From contig JAISIP010000045.1 in NCBI GenBank assembly GCA_031261965.1, positions 1 through 40,521 on the forward strand: 40,521 bases of DNA. Direction: 5' to 3'. How positions within the stretch are numbered: the stretch's first letter is position 1; the number at the start of each line of letters is the position of its first letter. Below, piece after piece: positions 28,302 through 39,597 of the stretch. The position numbers and the translations under genes were made by a program. The notes under the pieces are model-generated. The model saw nothing but the letters and a program-made list of their open reading frames with translations, was not told where the DNA came from and made no database searches. Origin of the DNA: Victivallales bacterium. GTDB taxonomy: Bacteria; Verrucomicrobiota; Lentisphaeria; Victivallales; Victivallaceae.

Positions 28302-28336
28302 TTTTTTCTCTCTATCGTTTGGGGAAACCTTAATGC

Positions 28337-28367
28337 AAAAAAGGCGGGCGGCCTATTACCACCCGCC
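28337..28367 (-). terminator. Rho-independent terminator between gap and pgk
   Basis: On the minus strand: GGCGGGTGGTAATAGGCCGCCCGCCTTTTTT, 9-bp GC-rich stem (one U-G) and T-tract. Confidence 0.85.
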
Positions 28368-28393
28368 CTTTATGGGAATTACAAACAGTGTAA

Positions 28394-29404
<1,011 letters not shown>

Positions 29405-29503
29405 TTAGTTGTGTTAAGGGTCTGTGCAAGAATTATCAATGTTTATGAAATATAATCCGATTTTTAAAAAAGTCAAACTCCGCACCGAACTTATTGCGCG
29501 GAA

Positions 29504-29532
29504 TTGGCAAGTAACGTTTTCTGTGCTATAGT
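29504..29532 (+). promoter_or_regulatory. Sigma70-type promoter for the glycosyltransferase gene
   Basis: TTGGCA - 17 bp - TATAGT. Confidence 0.6.
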
Positions 29533-29568
29533 ATGAGCCTAAAATACTTCTAAAAAAGAGAGACGTCA

Positions 29569-30933
29569 ATGAACCGTATCTGTAACTTTTTGCGCGACAA
29601 TCGCGTTTTATTGCTTCTTTTTGTCTTGGGCTTTTTGTTGCGTTTGGCACTGGCGTTGCCGGGGTATTGGAGTGGTGCGGATCTGAGTTTCGCCCGACCC
29701 GACACCCCCGGTTATCTCGGTCCTGCTCAAGCTCTCGCGCAGGACAACGCCTACCTCGATTCTCCCGGCGGCGTTCCCAATTGCGGACGCGCCCCGGGAT
29801 TCCCGTTTTTCGCCTCGCTCTTTTTCCGCCTTTTCGGAATGTCTATATCGGCAGTGGAAACTCTTGTGTTTGGGTTGATTCTGGTCGGCTCTCTGATACC
29901 GTTGGCGGTTTACTGGGCGGGAAAAGTTTGGTTTGACCGCCGTATCGGGTTGTGGGCATGCGGCTTTACGGTGCTGAATCTAACAATGATCGCCAACAGT
30001 CCGATGTTGCTGTCGGACACTCTCTTTGGATTGTTCGTTGCTTTGACTCTCGGTTGTTACGGCATGTTTTACAAACACAAAGCGATCGGTTACTTTTTTA
30101 TCGCCCTTTTCTTGGCCGGAATCGGAGCGTTGATTCGTCCGATCAATTCGGTCTGGGTCTTGCCCGCCCTCTTTTTAATCGCCGTAACGCCGGAACTGAA
30201 CTATCGCAAGAAATGTTTGGCGGCGGTCGGTGGCGCGACACTCTTTTTGCTCGTTATTTTTCCGTGGATGGGGCGTAACGCCGCACTCGGTGCCGGATGG
30301 GTGATCGATACTAACACCGGCGCGATGTACCACCAAAACGGCGCGATGTTATTATCTAAGGTCAATCACTCCGGTTTCGAGGAGGAAAAGGCGAAAATTT
30401 TAGCCGAGTTAGAGAAGGAATTTGCCGATAAAACCAAATATCCCGACCTCAAAAGCCAAAGTGATTACCGCAAGCGGCAGTTTTTAAAATTGATTTTAGC
30501 CCACCCCCTGGCGTGGTTGCCGCAACATTTTAAAGTGCAAATCCTCTTGCCCGATGCTCCGACTTTTTTTGAAATTCTCGGCATTACCAGTGGCGGTCGC
30601 GGCACGATGGATGTTATGCAAAAATCCGGGGTTTTAGCGGCGGTAAATCACTATTTCAACGGCAAAACCTATATATTGCTCCCGGTGTTGCCGTTGTTGC
30701 TGGTCACTTTAGTGATGTATATTTTTGCGCTTATGAAACTCTTCGACTGGGTCATTCATATCCGGCACGACTGGTATATGATCTTGATTTTTCTCGCCTT
30801 TGTCGAATATTATTTCTTTTTGCCAGGTCCGATCGTTGCACCCCGCTATCAGATTCCGGCGTTGCCCCTTATCGCAATCATGGCATCAACACAAGTGCTG
30901 CGTTTTTGCAATTGGCTCAGACGCAAAGAATAA
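29569..30933 (+). CDS. Glycosyltransferase family 39-like (PMT/ArnT-type) integral membrane protein
   Basis: Multiple TM helices, 'RPDTPGYLGPAQALAQDN...RAPGFPFFASLFFRLFG', 'LLSDTLFGLFVALTLGCY', 'RYQIPALPLIAI'. Confidence 0.8.
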   Translation: MNRICNFLRDNRVLLLLFVLGFLLRLALALPGYWSGADLSFARPDTPGYLGPAQALAQDNAYLDSPGGVPNCGRAPGFPFFASLFFRLFGMSISAVETLVFGLILVGSLIPLAVYWAGKVWFDRRIGLWACGFTVLNLTMIANSPMLLSDTLFGLFVALTLGCYGMFYKHKAIGYFFIALFLAGIGALIRPINSVWVLPALFLIAVTPELNYRKKCLAAVGGATLFLLVIFPWMGRNAALGAGWVIDTNTGAMYHQNGAMLLSKVNHSGFEEEKAKILAELEKEFADKTKYPDLKSQSDYRKRQFLKLILAHPLAWLPQHFKVQILLPDAPTFFEILGITSGGRGTMDVMQKSGVLAAVNHYFNGKTYILLPVLPLLLVTLVMYIFALMKLFDWVIHIRHDWYMILIFLAFVEYYFFLPGPIVAPRYQIPALPLIAIMASTQVLRFCNWLRRKE

Positions 30934-32395
30934 AGTAACGCGCCAAAATGTAACCCGACGCCAGCACCATACTGCCGAGAGTGACCGGGATTCCGTATCT
31001 CAAAAAGTCCGAGAAAGTCACATTGTGTCCGTTCTTTTCGGCGATGCCGACCGTCACAAGGTTCGCCGCCGCGCCGACCAACGAGGCGTTGCCGCCGAGA
31101 CATACCGCCAATGCCAGACCCCACCAGAGCAGATCGCGGCACGCCTCATTTGTCCCGAACGCCGGAGTGCTGCTGATAAAAGCCGCTATGACTGTCACCA
31201 TCGCCGCCGTGAACGAAACGTTGTTCATCACCGCCGCCGCGATTGCGCTGACCCACATGATGACCAAAATCACAACCGGGACCGACCAGCCGTTCATAAG
31301 TGACATCAGTCCGCCGATTTTTGCCATCAGTCCGCAAAATTCCGCTCCGCAAACCAGGATAAACAAAGCCATAAAGAAAAACAGCGTACTCCACTCGATC
31401 TTTTCTAACGCATGGTCAACATCCACTTTGCAAATGCAAAGCGCCAGCGTCGAACCAGCCATCGCTACCACGCAGGGTTGTAATCCCACCGCACCATGAA
31501 TGAGAAAGCCGATAATCGTAAGAATCATAACGACTCCGCCGCGCTTGAGATTGCTCCAGTCGGTGATCGCCGCCCGCTCGTCCAACTCCATAATCAGTGC
31601 CCGTTTCTCAACGGTCACTTTCATGCGTTTGGAGTAATGCGCCCAGAGACAGATGCAATAGATGATCATGACCACCACGATAAACGGCGCAAGATTGATG
31701 AGAAAATCCGCAAAATTCAGCCCGGCGATCGAACCGATAATCAAGTTCGGCGGGTCGCCGATCAAAGTTGCGGTTCCGCCGATGTTCGATGCCATGGTTT
31801 CCGCCATAAGGAACGGAATCGGCGGAACTCCAAGCTCGTTGCATACCAAAAGCGTGACCGGCGCGACCAGAAGAATCGTCGTGACGTTGTCGAGGAACGC
31901 CGAGAGAATCGCCGTGGCGAAAACCAGAAGAATCATAGTGCGAATCGGCAACCCTTTGGCGATTTTTGCACATCTGATTGCAACGAACTGAAAAAGCCCT
32001 GTGCCGGAGAGCAAATTTACCAGCAACATCATCCCCGCCAAGGTAAAAACCACGTCGAAATTGGAATATCGCGCAAAGGTGTCCAGCTTATCGTACAATT
32101 CGGCTTTGCGGAGCATGGTTTCCTGCCCTGTCGCCTCCGGTGTCGCCTGTTCGGCATGGGCGAGTGTTTCGGTGCGATTTTGCTCCAACTGTTCCTGGGT
32201 TGAACCCAAATTTTCTGTTTGAACGATCTCGTGGGATGATGTACTATGCCCGGGTCCGGGCAGAATGACGATCAGCATAAGCATCGCACCCAAGAGGGCG
32301 GCGACGGTTTTATGCACTTTTTCCGAGGCGATCAAAACATATGTACCGACAAAAACAATTGTCCCAATCCAAAACATCAACGCTGAATATTCCAT
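30917..32395 (-). CDS. NhaD-type Na+/H+ antiporter / SLC13-ArsB-like permease
   Basis: 'ASNIGGTATLIGDPPNLIIGSIAGLNFADFLINLAPF', 'ATAILSAFLDNVTTILLVAPVTL', 'GNASLVGAAANLVTVGIAEKNG'. Confidence 0.92.
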   Translation of the reverse strand: MEYSALMFWIGTIVFVGTYVLIASEKVHKTVAALLGAMLMLIVILPGPGHSTSSHEIVQTENLGSTQEQLEQNRTETLAHAEQATPEATGQETMLRKAELYDKLDTFARYSNFDVVFTLAGMMLLVNLLSGTGLFQFVAIRCAKIAKGLPIRTMILLVFATAILSAFLDNVTTILLVAPVTLLVCNELGVPPIPFLMAETMASNIGGTATLIGDPPNLIIGSIAGLNFADFLINLAPFIVVVMIIYCICLWAHYSKRMKVTVEKRALIMELDERAAITDWSNLKRGGVVMILTIIGFLIHGAVGLQPCVVAMAGSTLALCICKVDVDHALEKIEWSTLFFFMALFILVCGAEFCGLMAKIGGLMSLMNGWSVPVVILVIMWVSAIAAAVMNNVSFTAAMVTVIAAFISSTPAFGTNEACRDLLWWGLALAVCLGGNASLVGAAANLVTVGIAEKNGHNVTFSDFLRYGIPVTLGSMVLASGYILARYFILCV

Positions 32396-32407
32396 AAATG
32401 ACCGTCT

Positions 32408-33316
32408 CTACCCGCGTAAAACTTTTTTTACAATATTACGAATCATAATTTCTCCGATGTACTTGCCGTCGGCATCGACGACGAAACAGGTACGGACGTT
32501 ATTTTTCACCATTTTTACGGTGAATTGAATCAATGGGGTCTCAGGGTGAACCTTGATTCTGGGAGCATGCATATAATCTTTTACCACATGTTGGTTCTCT
32601 TCCTGAAAAATCCTGGTGAACGGTTCAAAGCTGGTGAGAAACTCAAGGTTGTCCATGCGGAAAATATACTCAGGAATAAAACCTTTGAGAATATCGATTG
32701 CCGTTAACACCCCGACTAAATGCCCGTTGTTGTCGAGCACCGGAACGGTCGTATTGTCATCCCGGCTGAAACAGTCCAGCGCGGTCGAAAGCGTGTCGTT
32801 TTCGCGCAAAACTCCGGCACCTGAAACCATCACATCTTCGGCGACGAGGTTGTTGCGCACGGTGACGTTCGCTTCCCGCAAAATTTCGAGAAACCCTGCG
32901 GCGTTTTTAGCCGTGGAAAGCTTCTTTAGATTACCCGGTTTTGCCAAAAACCGCACCATCGCCGAGAGCGATTTCAAATACAAATCACTGGTATCGGGGG
33001 AAATCAGCGACATGACAACCAGATCACAGGGAGCGACATCACTTTCTTTGAAATGAATCGGCTTGGGTAAAATCCCGATGATTATATACAAGTCGTCAAA
33101 CCCGGCGTTGCGCAAATGCGGCAACGCACACCCTTCGTAGGGAATCTGCAAGGTATCTTCACGTTCGATCAGACCTGAGACGATTTGATCGACATTTAGC
33201 GGAATTCCGAGTACCGATTGCGCTTTTTTAAGCATTTCAGTATAGATCCCGGAACGGCTTACGCCATTGATCCCGGTAAAAATCAGTTCTTCGTTTAGAA
33301 TGGATACCAGTTTCAT
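32408..33316 (-). CDS. PTS EIIA type-2 domain fused to CBS-domain pair
   Basis: EIIA active-site region 'IPYEGCALPHLRNAGFDDLYI'; CBS motifs 'TTVPVLDNNGHLVGVLTAIDIL' and 'VRTCFVVDADGKYIGEIMIRNIV'. Confidence 0.88.
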   Translation of the reverse strand: MKLVSILNEELIFTGINGVSRSGIYTEMLKKAQSVLGIPLNVDQIVSGLIEREDTLQIPYEGCALPHLRNAGFDDLYIIIGILPKPIHFKESDVAPCDLVVMSLISPDTSDLYLKSLSAMVRFLAKPGNLKKLSTAKNAAGFLEILREANVTVRNNLVAEDVMVSGAGVLRENDTLSTALDCFSRDDNTTVPVLDNNGHLVGVLTAIDILKGFIPEYIFRMDNLEFLTSFEPFTRIFQEENQHVVKDYMHAPRIKVHPETPLIQFTVKMVKNNVRTCFVVDADGKYIGEIMIRNIVKKVLRG

Positions 33317-33341
33317 TTTTTATACTCCTCTTTTTCGCCGG

Positions 33342-34592
33342 TTACATCCTTGCTACGACCGCTTCGGCGAACGCGGAACAACCGACTTCGGTAGCTCCCT
33401 GCATAAGCCGGGCAAAATCGTAAGTCACCACCCGGTCGGCGATGGCACGCTCGATTCCCGAAGTCACCAGTTCGGCGGCTTCGACCCAACCGAGGTGACG
33501 CAACAACATTTCGCCGGACAGCGCGAGCGAACTCGGATTAACTTTGTCCAAGTTGGCGTATTTGGGCGCAGTTCCGTGAGTTGCCTCAAAAAGAGCGTGA
33601 CCGGTAGTGTAGTTGATATTCGCTCCCGGAGCTATGCCGATGCCGCCGACGCATGCCGCCAGCGCGTCCGAGACATAGTCGCCGTTGAGATTCATAGTGG
33701 CAATCACATCGTATTCGTCCGGGCGGGTCAGGATTTGCTGTAAAAACGCATCGCAAATGCAATCTTTGACCAAAATTTTTCCCGCCGGGGCTTGCCAATC
33801 GCAATCGGCGGCGACGACGGCTTTGTCGGCGTATTCCCGGCGTATAAGGTCATATCCCCAATTTTTGAAGCCGCCCTCGGTGAACTTCATGATGTTCCCC
33901 TTGTGAACCAAAGTGACGCTCTTGCGATTGTTTGCAATGGCGTAGTCCATAGCGGCACGGATCAGCCGCTCGCTGCCCTCGATTGAAATCGGTTTTATCC
34001 CGATGCTCGAACTTTCGGGGAAACGAATCTTTTTTACCCCCATTTCGTTCTGTAAAAAGGCGATCACTTTGCTTACTTCCGGCGTCTTGGCGTTCCATTC
34101 GATTCCGGCGTAAATATCCTCGGTGTTTTCGCGAAAAACCACCATATCGGTCTTCTCCGGGTGTTTTACCGGGGAGGGGACTCCGTTGAAGTAACGAACC
34201 GGACGCAAACAAACGTAGAGATCAAGTTCCTGGCGCAACGCGACATTCAGCGAGCGGATTCCGCCGCCGACCGGAGTGGTCAACGGTCCTTTGATCGCAA
34301 TGAGATATTCGCGAATGGCATCGACGGTTTCGCCGGGCAACCAGAGTTCTTCGCCGTAAACTTTATTTGCCTTTTCGCCAGCGAACAGCTCCATCCAGGC
34401 GATCTTGCGCTTGTTGTTGTAGGCTTTTTCGACCGCGCTGTTCCAAATCAGCATTGAGGCCTTGGTAATATCCGAACCGATACCGTCGCCCTCGATAAAT
34501 CCGACAATCGGATTATCCGGCACTTGAAGTTTGCCGGACGCGTCGGCGGTGATTTTTTTTCCGTTCGGGATTTTTATTTTTTGATAGGACAT
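33342..34592 (-). CDS. icd: Isocitrate dehydrogenase (NADP+)
   Basis: '[29 protein letters not shown]', '[13 protein letters not shown]', '[26 protein letters not shown]'. Confidence 0.96.
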   Translation of the reverse strand: MSYQKIKIPNGKKITADASGKLQVPDNPIVGFIEGDGIGSDITKASMLIWNSAVEKAYNNKRKIAWMELFAGEKANKVYGEELWLPGETVDAIREYLIAIKGPLTTPVGGGIRSLNVALRQELDLYVCLRPVRYFNGVPSPVKHPEKTDMVVFRENTEDIYAGIEWNAKTPEVSKVIAFLQNEMGVKKIRFPESSSIGIKPISIEGSERLIRAAMDYAIANNRKSVTLVHKGNIMKFTEGGFKNWGYDLIRREYADKAVVAADCDWQAPAGKILVKDCICDAFLQQILTRPDEYDVIATMNLNGDYVSDALAACVGGIGIAPGANINYTTGHALFEATHGTAPKYANLDKVNPSSLALSGEMLLRHLGWVEAAELVTSGIERAIADRVVTYDFARLMQGATEVGCSAFAEAVVARM

Positions 34593-34682
34593 ACCTTCTC
34601 CGTGTTTAAAAAATGCTCTTTTAGAGCTATCTGTCTAATATACAGCACGATAATGTTTTCTTCAAGTCTGAGAGCTTATCAA

Positions 34683-36092
34683 CTACTTCGTACCAACTAC
34701 TTTTGACGGGTTGAGAATATTCAACGGGTCAAAAATTTGTTTGATTCCCGATAAAAGCTCATCTTCACGCGGACTGAGCGATTCCGCAAGGAACGGTCGT
34801 TTTGCGATTCCGATGCCATGTTCTCCCGAAACTTTTCCGCCGAGGGTTTTAGCTTTGGCGTATAACTCGTTAAAGACGGCGTTGAGAGTCTTTTTCCACT
34901 CCTCTTCTTTTAATTCGTCGCGCAATACGTAGATATGCAAATTGCCGTCCCCGGCGTGACCGAACGAGCGTATTCTCGCCCCGTATTTCTTTTGCAGCGA
35001 ATGTGAAAAAAGTACAAATTCCGCCACATGCAAGCGGGGTACAACCACATCGCACTCGTCCATTTCAGTGGTGGACGCCTTGATCGCTTCGAGAAACGCT
35101 CCACGCGCCGACCAGATTGATTCGTTGCGTTCGGTGGTGTTGGAAATAAACACGTCAAGCGCCCCCGCCTCAAGGCAGGTATGGGCGGCGGCGTGATAGG
35201 CAAGGTCAAGCTCTTCCTTGCCGGCGGCATCGAAAGTCAGGAGCAAGTACGCATCGGAGCTGTTGTCGGGAAATTTCCGTCCGAGAAACTGTTCTGCCGC
35301 AAGAATCACTTCACGCTCCATAAACTCCACTGCCGTGGGAACAGAATTCGCCCTGATCACCGCAGGAACCGCTTTGATTGCCGAACTCAGATCGGGGAAC
35401 GGCACGAGCAAACTAAGCTTAAACTTCGGCAACGGGAGCAAACGCAAAATCGCTTTGGTCACAATCCCGAGCGTGCCTTCCGAGCCGACAATTAAGTCCT
35501 TCAAGCTGTAGCCGGAGCTGTTTTTGACGACTTTGCCGCCGATTTCAATAATCGAGCCGTCCGCAAGCACCACTTCCAGACCCCTGACATAATCGCGGGT
35601 TACACCGTATTTTACCGCCCGCATACCGCCGGCGTTGGTATTGATGTTTCCGCCGATGGTCGCGGTTTTTTCGCCCGGGTCTGGCGGGTAAAACAAATTG
35701 TGTTCTTCGACAAATTTGGAGATTTCCATGAGCAATACGCCCGGTTCGAGCGTAAGAGTCATATTTTCCTGGTCAAGCTCAAGAAAACGATTCATGCCGG
35801 ACAAGTCGATCATAATTCCACCGAAAAGTGCCACCGAGCCGCCGACCAGCCCTGTCCCTTGACCGCGTGGAGTAACCGGGATTCTGTTTTTTGAGGCGTA
35901 TTTCATAATCGCCGAAACCTCTTCGGCGGAGGCGACTTTAATTAGCACATCAGGGCGGTGAAACGTCCCGGAAAGTTCGTCATGGCAAAAATCTTCGCTG
36001 ACTTCAGCACCGGGAATAACCCGGTCGGGCGAGCAGATTTTTCGCAATTCCGCTAAATCATCGGAGTTGAATTTTTTGTATGAAGCAGACAT
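34683..36092 (-). CDS. FAD-binding lactate/glycolate dehydrogenase subunit (LctD/GlcD family)
   Basis: '[36 protein letters not shown]', '[32 protein letters not shown]', '[13 protein letters not shown]', '[11 protein letters not shown]'. Start set at MSASYKKF, just after the etfA stop; the longer ORF begins at 36125. Confidence 0.93.
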   Translation of the reverse strand: MSASYKKFNSDDLAELRKICSPDRVIPGAEVSEDFCHDELSGTFHRPDVLIKVASAEEVSAIMKYASKNRIPVTPRGQGTGLVGGSVALFGGIMIDLSGMNRFLELDQENMTLTLEPGVLLMEISKFVEEHNLFYPPDPGEKTATIGGNINTNAGGMRAVKYGVTRDYVRGLEVVLADGSIIEIGGKVVKNSSGYSLKDLIVGSEGTLGIVTKAILRLLPLPKFKLSLLVPFPDLSSAIKAVPAVIRANSVPTAVEFMEREVILAAEQFLGRKFPDNSSDAYLLLTFDAAGKEELDLAYHAAAHTCLEAGALDVFISNTTERNESIWSARGAFLEAIKASTTEMDECDVVVPRLHVAEFVLFSHSLQKKYGARIRSFGHAGDGNLHIYVLRDELKEEEWKKTLNAVFNELYAKAKTLGGKVSGEHGIGIAKRPFLAESLSPREDELLSGIKQIFDPLNILNPSKVVGTK

Positions 36093-36093
36093 T

Positions 36094-37281
36094 TTATTGT
36101 CCTTTCTCAAGCTTGATTTTTTCAATCAATTGCGGCACGATTTTATAAAGATCGCCATGAATTCCGATATGTGCACTCTTGAAAATCGCGGCGTTGGGGT
36201 CGGTGTTAATCGCGACAATCAGCTCCGAGCCACTCATCCCCGCCACAAACTGAATCGCACCGGAAACTCCGCAAGTGATGATCAATTTGGGTTTGACCGT
36301 CCGCCCGGAGAGTCCGATCTGGCAACGCGGATTGACCCAGCCGGCTTCGATCAGCGAGCGGGTCGAGGCGAGTTTGCCTCCGAGCAACCCGGCAAGCTCT
36401 TCGAGCATGGCAAGATCCTCCTGTTTGCGAATTCCGCGTCCGGCGACTACGATGACTTCGGCTTCTTCAATCCCGACTTCGCGCTTCTTTTCGGTTACTT
36501 TTTGCACCGAAATGGCGGAATTCAGTTGCGGGTTTGCAAGCGAACAACGCGTGATTTTGCCGATGGCTTCCCGTTTGGGAGGAATCGGGAAAATCTTGTA
36601 ACGCACCGTCGCAAATTGCGGGCGGTGTTTCGGTGTATTGATATGCGCCATAATATTTCCGCCGTATGCCGGGCGAATCTGATCGAGGTCGGTACTCGGT
36701 TGCATATCAAGCTTGGTGCAGTCGGCGGTAAGCCCGGTACGGAATCGCGCCGCCACCCGGGGTGCGAGCGATCGACCCGAAGTGGTTCCGCCCACCAGTA
36801 CGGTGGAGGGGAGATTTTTATTGATAAAATCCTCCAGTACCGCGGTATAGGGTTCGATGCGGAAATGTTCGAGCGCCGGGTCGTCGTAGACGAACACCTC
36901 GTCCGCCCCGTAAGAGAGCAATTCATCCGCTTTGTCGGCGATCCGATACCCGATCAAGACGCAATAAACCGGATGATTGATCTTATCGGCGAGATCCCGC
37001 GCTTTGCCCAATAATTCAAACGTAATCGGGTGAACCGCTCCGGCGGTTTGTTCGGCAACCACGGCGACGCCGCGCCACGCGGATTTATCCACCGCCGGGG
37101 CATTCTTTTCTTCGACATACTCAAAAACACCGCCGCCTTTTTTAATGCAAATCCGACACATCTTGCAACCGGAGTCGATATCGAGTTTGCCGTTGTCGTA
37201 ATGAATCGCCCCAAACGGGCATAGTTTGACAAGCGCAGTGGGATTTTCCGCCTTTTCCTGATGAATTTTAATAAATGCCAT
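36094..37281 (-). CDS. etfA: Electron transfer flavoprotein alpha subunit with N-terminal ferredoxin-like domain
   Basis: 'LCPFGAI...SGCKMCRIC' iron-sulfur region, then EtfA body and C-terminal '[53 protein letters not shown]'. Confidence 0.95.
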   Translation of the reverse strand: MAFIKIHQEKAENPTALVKLCPFGAIHYDNGKLDIDSGCKMCRICIKKGGGVFEYVEEKNAPAVDKSAWRGVAVVAEQTAGAVHPITFELLGKARDLADKINHPVYCVLIGYRIADKADELLSYGADEVFVYDDPALEHFRIEPYTAVLEDFINKNLPSTVLVGGTTSGRSLAPRVAARFRTGLTADCTKLDMQPSTDLDQIRPAYGGNIMAHINTPKHRPQFATVRYKIFPIPPKREAIGKITRCSLANPQLNSAISVQKVTEKKREVGIEEAEVIVVAGRGIRKQEDLAMLEELAGLLGGKLASTRSLIEAGWVNPRCQIGLSGRTVKPKLIITCGVSGAIQFVAGMSGSELIVAINTDPNAAIFKSAHIGIHGDLYKIVPQLIEKIKLEKGQ

Positions 37282-37288
37282 AAATCTA

Positions 37289-38089
37289 TTACCTCAGCTG
37301 CTGCAAAAATTTTCTGTCTTCGAGAAGTTCAAAGAGACGTTCGGCAAGTTCCGCATCGGAACCCTCCCAACTTTCGTGCGTGTTGGTGCTTTCGGGCGGA
37401 AAAATCCGTTTGACTTGCGTCGGCGAACCGGATAGTCCGTAATGGTTCGGGTCGGTGTCCACCATATCGTCCAGCGTGTATACTTTTATATCGCGCCCGG
37501 CGGTTTCGAGTTTGCGCCGGAATGACGGCAAACGCGGTTCATAAATGCCCTTTTCCACACAAACCAGACCAGGCAGTTTTACTTTTACACTTTCGATGTG
37601 CAAGGGTAAATCCAAGTCCAGGGCAATTTCGCGATCGGAAAGCTCATGGATTTGTGAAACTCCCGCCACATGGGCGATACCCAAAAACTCCGCCAACTCC
37701 GCTCCGACTTGCGCTGTGTCGCCGTCGGTGGTCTGCTTGCCGCAAATAATCAGATCCGCCCCGCCGGAAGTCTTGATCCCTTGCGAAAGCGTATAGGCGG
37801 TCGCCAACACGTCGGAGCCGCCAAACCGCCGATCGGAGAGGATTATCCCATGGTCAACGCCCATCATAAACGCTTCGCGAATTACGCTTTCGGCCTGCGG
37901 CGGTCCCATGGTTACGACGGTTATTTCCGCACCGTGCGTCTGCTTAAAGCGCAACGCGGTTTCAAGCGCGTAAAGGTCGTAGGGATTCATTTTGGATTCC
38001 ACTCCATCCCGCTTAAGTACGCCGGTTTTGGGGTCGATTTCGACCTCCGAGGTCCCGGGAACCTGCTTGATACAGACTATTATTTTCAT
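37289..38089 (-). CDS. etfB: Electron transfer flavoprotein beta subunit
   Basis: 'MKIIVCIKQVPGTSEVEIDPKTGVLKRDGVESKMNPYDLYALETALRFK', 'ADLIICGKQTTDGDTAQVGAELAEFLG'. Confidence 0.96.
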   Translation of the reverse strand: MKIIVCIKQVPGTSEVEIDPKTGVLKRDGVESKMNPYDLYALETALRFKQTHGAEITVVTMGPPQAESVIREAFMMGVDHGIILSDRRFGGSDVLATAYTLSQGIKTSGGADLIICGKQTTDGDTAQVGAELAEFLGIAHVAGVSQIHELSDREIALDLDLPLHIESVKVKLPGLVCVEKGIYEPRLPSFRRKLETAGRDIKVYTLDDMVDTDPNHYGLSGSPTQVKRIFPPESTNTHESWEGSDAELAERLFELLEDRKFLQQLR

Positions 38090-39372
38090 GCATACCCCTT
38101 GATAATGACAGAGACTCCATCGGGAATCACCGCAACTTTGGAATTTTTCCCCGTGATTGCAAATGCAGTATTTAGTGCCTCATTGAGGGTAGAGGCAGTT
38201 AAAAGATGCATTTTTTTGAGCATGGCGTGATCGCAATCGCGAGTTACTACAATAACTTTTCGTTTGGCGAGAATACGGCCGAGAATTTGAAATTCCCACT
38301 GATCCGGCTCGGTCTGATCGCGGGGAATATTTGCCACGCGCCGGAGCAACTCCTCAGGTGACGCGGCGTTTGCCAAATTTTGATAAAAAGATTCGCCGCC
38401 GTGACCGTCGGAACACGAGGCGGCGATGATAATCACTCCGTTTTCACGCGTGGCGGCTTCCCCGGCGGTCATGCCTTTTACCGTCTGATAGACGTTTTGA
38501 TCGAGCGGATATCCGCCGTTGCTGGTCACGACAATATCGGATAACGGAACTTTTATCTCGGCGAACGAACGCAAAAAATCGCATCCGGCACGATGAGCCT
38601 CAAACGGATCGCCGGCAAAGGCGCGGACGATTTTTTTGTTGCGGTCGATCACCACGTTGGCGATAAACGCCAATTTTGTGGCTTTGGCGGCAAAGACCAT
38701 ATCGCGGTGAATCGGATTGTCCGCAAGGTTGCCGGTACGCGCATATGGACTTTGAATGAACTCCGAACAGTGGTTTGCCAAAACGGTTTGGCGCGAGGCT
38801 ATTCCGGGTAACACGCTTTTGCGGCCGCCGGAAAATCCGGCAAAAAAGTGCGGTTCGATAAAGCCTTCGGATAACAAAAGCTCGGTTTCAATTGCGAGAC
38901 GGTTGACGATAAGCTCTCCGCCCGAAGGCAACGTGCCAAGCCGAATCAGCGAAGAAGCGTCATTTGAATCGTGAATGACGATTTTTTCGCGTTCGACGAT
39001 CTCTGTACCGAATTTCGCCACGAGTTCGGCTTTGGTCGTACCGCGATGAAACCCGGTGGCGATAAGGATAGTTATATCGATGTCCGGTGAGTTTTGGCGC
39101 AAACGCGACAAAAGTTGCGGCACGATAAATTTGCTCGGCACCGGGCGGGTGTGGTCACTGGCGATGATCACGGCGGAACGCTTACCTCTGGCAAGTTCTT
39201 CAAGTTTGGGCGATTTGATTGGAGAATCCAAAGCGCAGTCAACGGCAGCTGCCTGATCGGTCGCCGCTTCGGGCAGGGCGGATTCAAAACTGCCTAAAAA
39301 GTTCTCTTCGGCGATTTCTCCGGAAATTTCGGTCCGGTTGTAAGGTAGGTTGATAGTTGTCATATATTCCAT
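38086..39372 (-). CDS. larA: Lactate racemase LarA-family protein
   Basis: 'IIASDHTRPVPS', 'ILIATGFHRGTT', 'GFIEPHFFAGFSGGRKSVLPGIASRQTVLANHC' match the LarA catalytic/pincer-binding positions; overlaps etfB by 4 nt. Confidence 0.93.
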   Translation of the reverse strand: MEYMTTINLPYNRTEISGEIAEENFLGSFESALPEAATDQAAAVDCALDSPIKSPKLEELARGKRSAVIIASDHTRPVPSKFIVPQLLSRLRQNSPDIDITILIATGFHRGTTKAELVAKFGTEIVEREKIVIHDSNDASSLIRLGTLPSGGELIVNRLAIETELLLSEGFIEPHFFAGFSGGRKSVLPGIASRQTVLANHCSEFIQSPYARTGNLADNPIHRDMVFAAKATKLAFIANVVIDRNKKIVRAFAGDPFEAHRAGCDFLRSFAEIKVPLSDIVVTSNGGYPLDQNVYQTVKGMTAGEAATRENGVIIIAASCSDGHGGESFYQNLANAASPEELLRRVANIPRDQTEPDQWEFQILGRILAKRKVIVVTRDCDHAMLKKMHLLTASTLNEALNTAFAITGKNSKVAVIPDGVSVIIKGYA

Positions 39373-39462
39373 TGGATTCGGTTTCGCCTCTAAAAATACT
39401 ATGAAACCGAGCTTTTTTCAATGGAAAAGGGATATTTATTTGGAAAATTTTCGTTTCTTGAT

Positions 39463-39490
39463 TTGATTTTCTTAAAACGCGAACTATAGT
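39463..39490 (+). promoter_or_regulatory. Sigma70-type promoter for tRNA-Cys
   Basis: TTGATT - 16 bp - TATAGT, 14 nt before the tRNA. Confidence 0.6.
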
Positions 39491-39504
39491 ATGAGCCATC
39501 ACAA

Positions 39505-39578
39505 GGCGTGGTAGCCAAGAGGTTAGGCGGCGGTCTGCAAAATCGCTTAGATCGGTTCAATTCCGATCCACGCCTCCA
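39505..39578 (+). tRNA. tRNA-Cys (anticodon GCA), CCA encoded
   Basis: Acceptor GGCGTGG/CCACGCC, anticodon arm GCGGT-CTGCAAA-ATCGC, T-arm ATCGG-TTCAATT-CCGAT, discriminator U73, CCA. Confidence 0.96.
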
Positions 39579-39597
39579 TTTTTTTGCCAGGATTTCA

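Noticed and set aside
30849-31303. ORFs at the convergent glycosyltransferase/antiporter overlap
   Set aside because: Antisense shadows. The two genes converge with a short 3' overlap (30917-30933), which is ordinary.
36067-37014. 315-aa plus-strand ORF opposite etfA
   Set aside because: Shadow ORF of the conserved etfA gene; no recognisable family.
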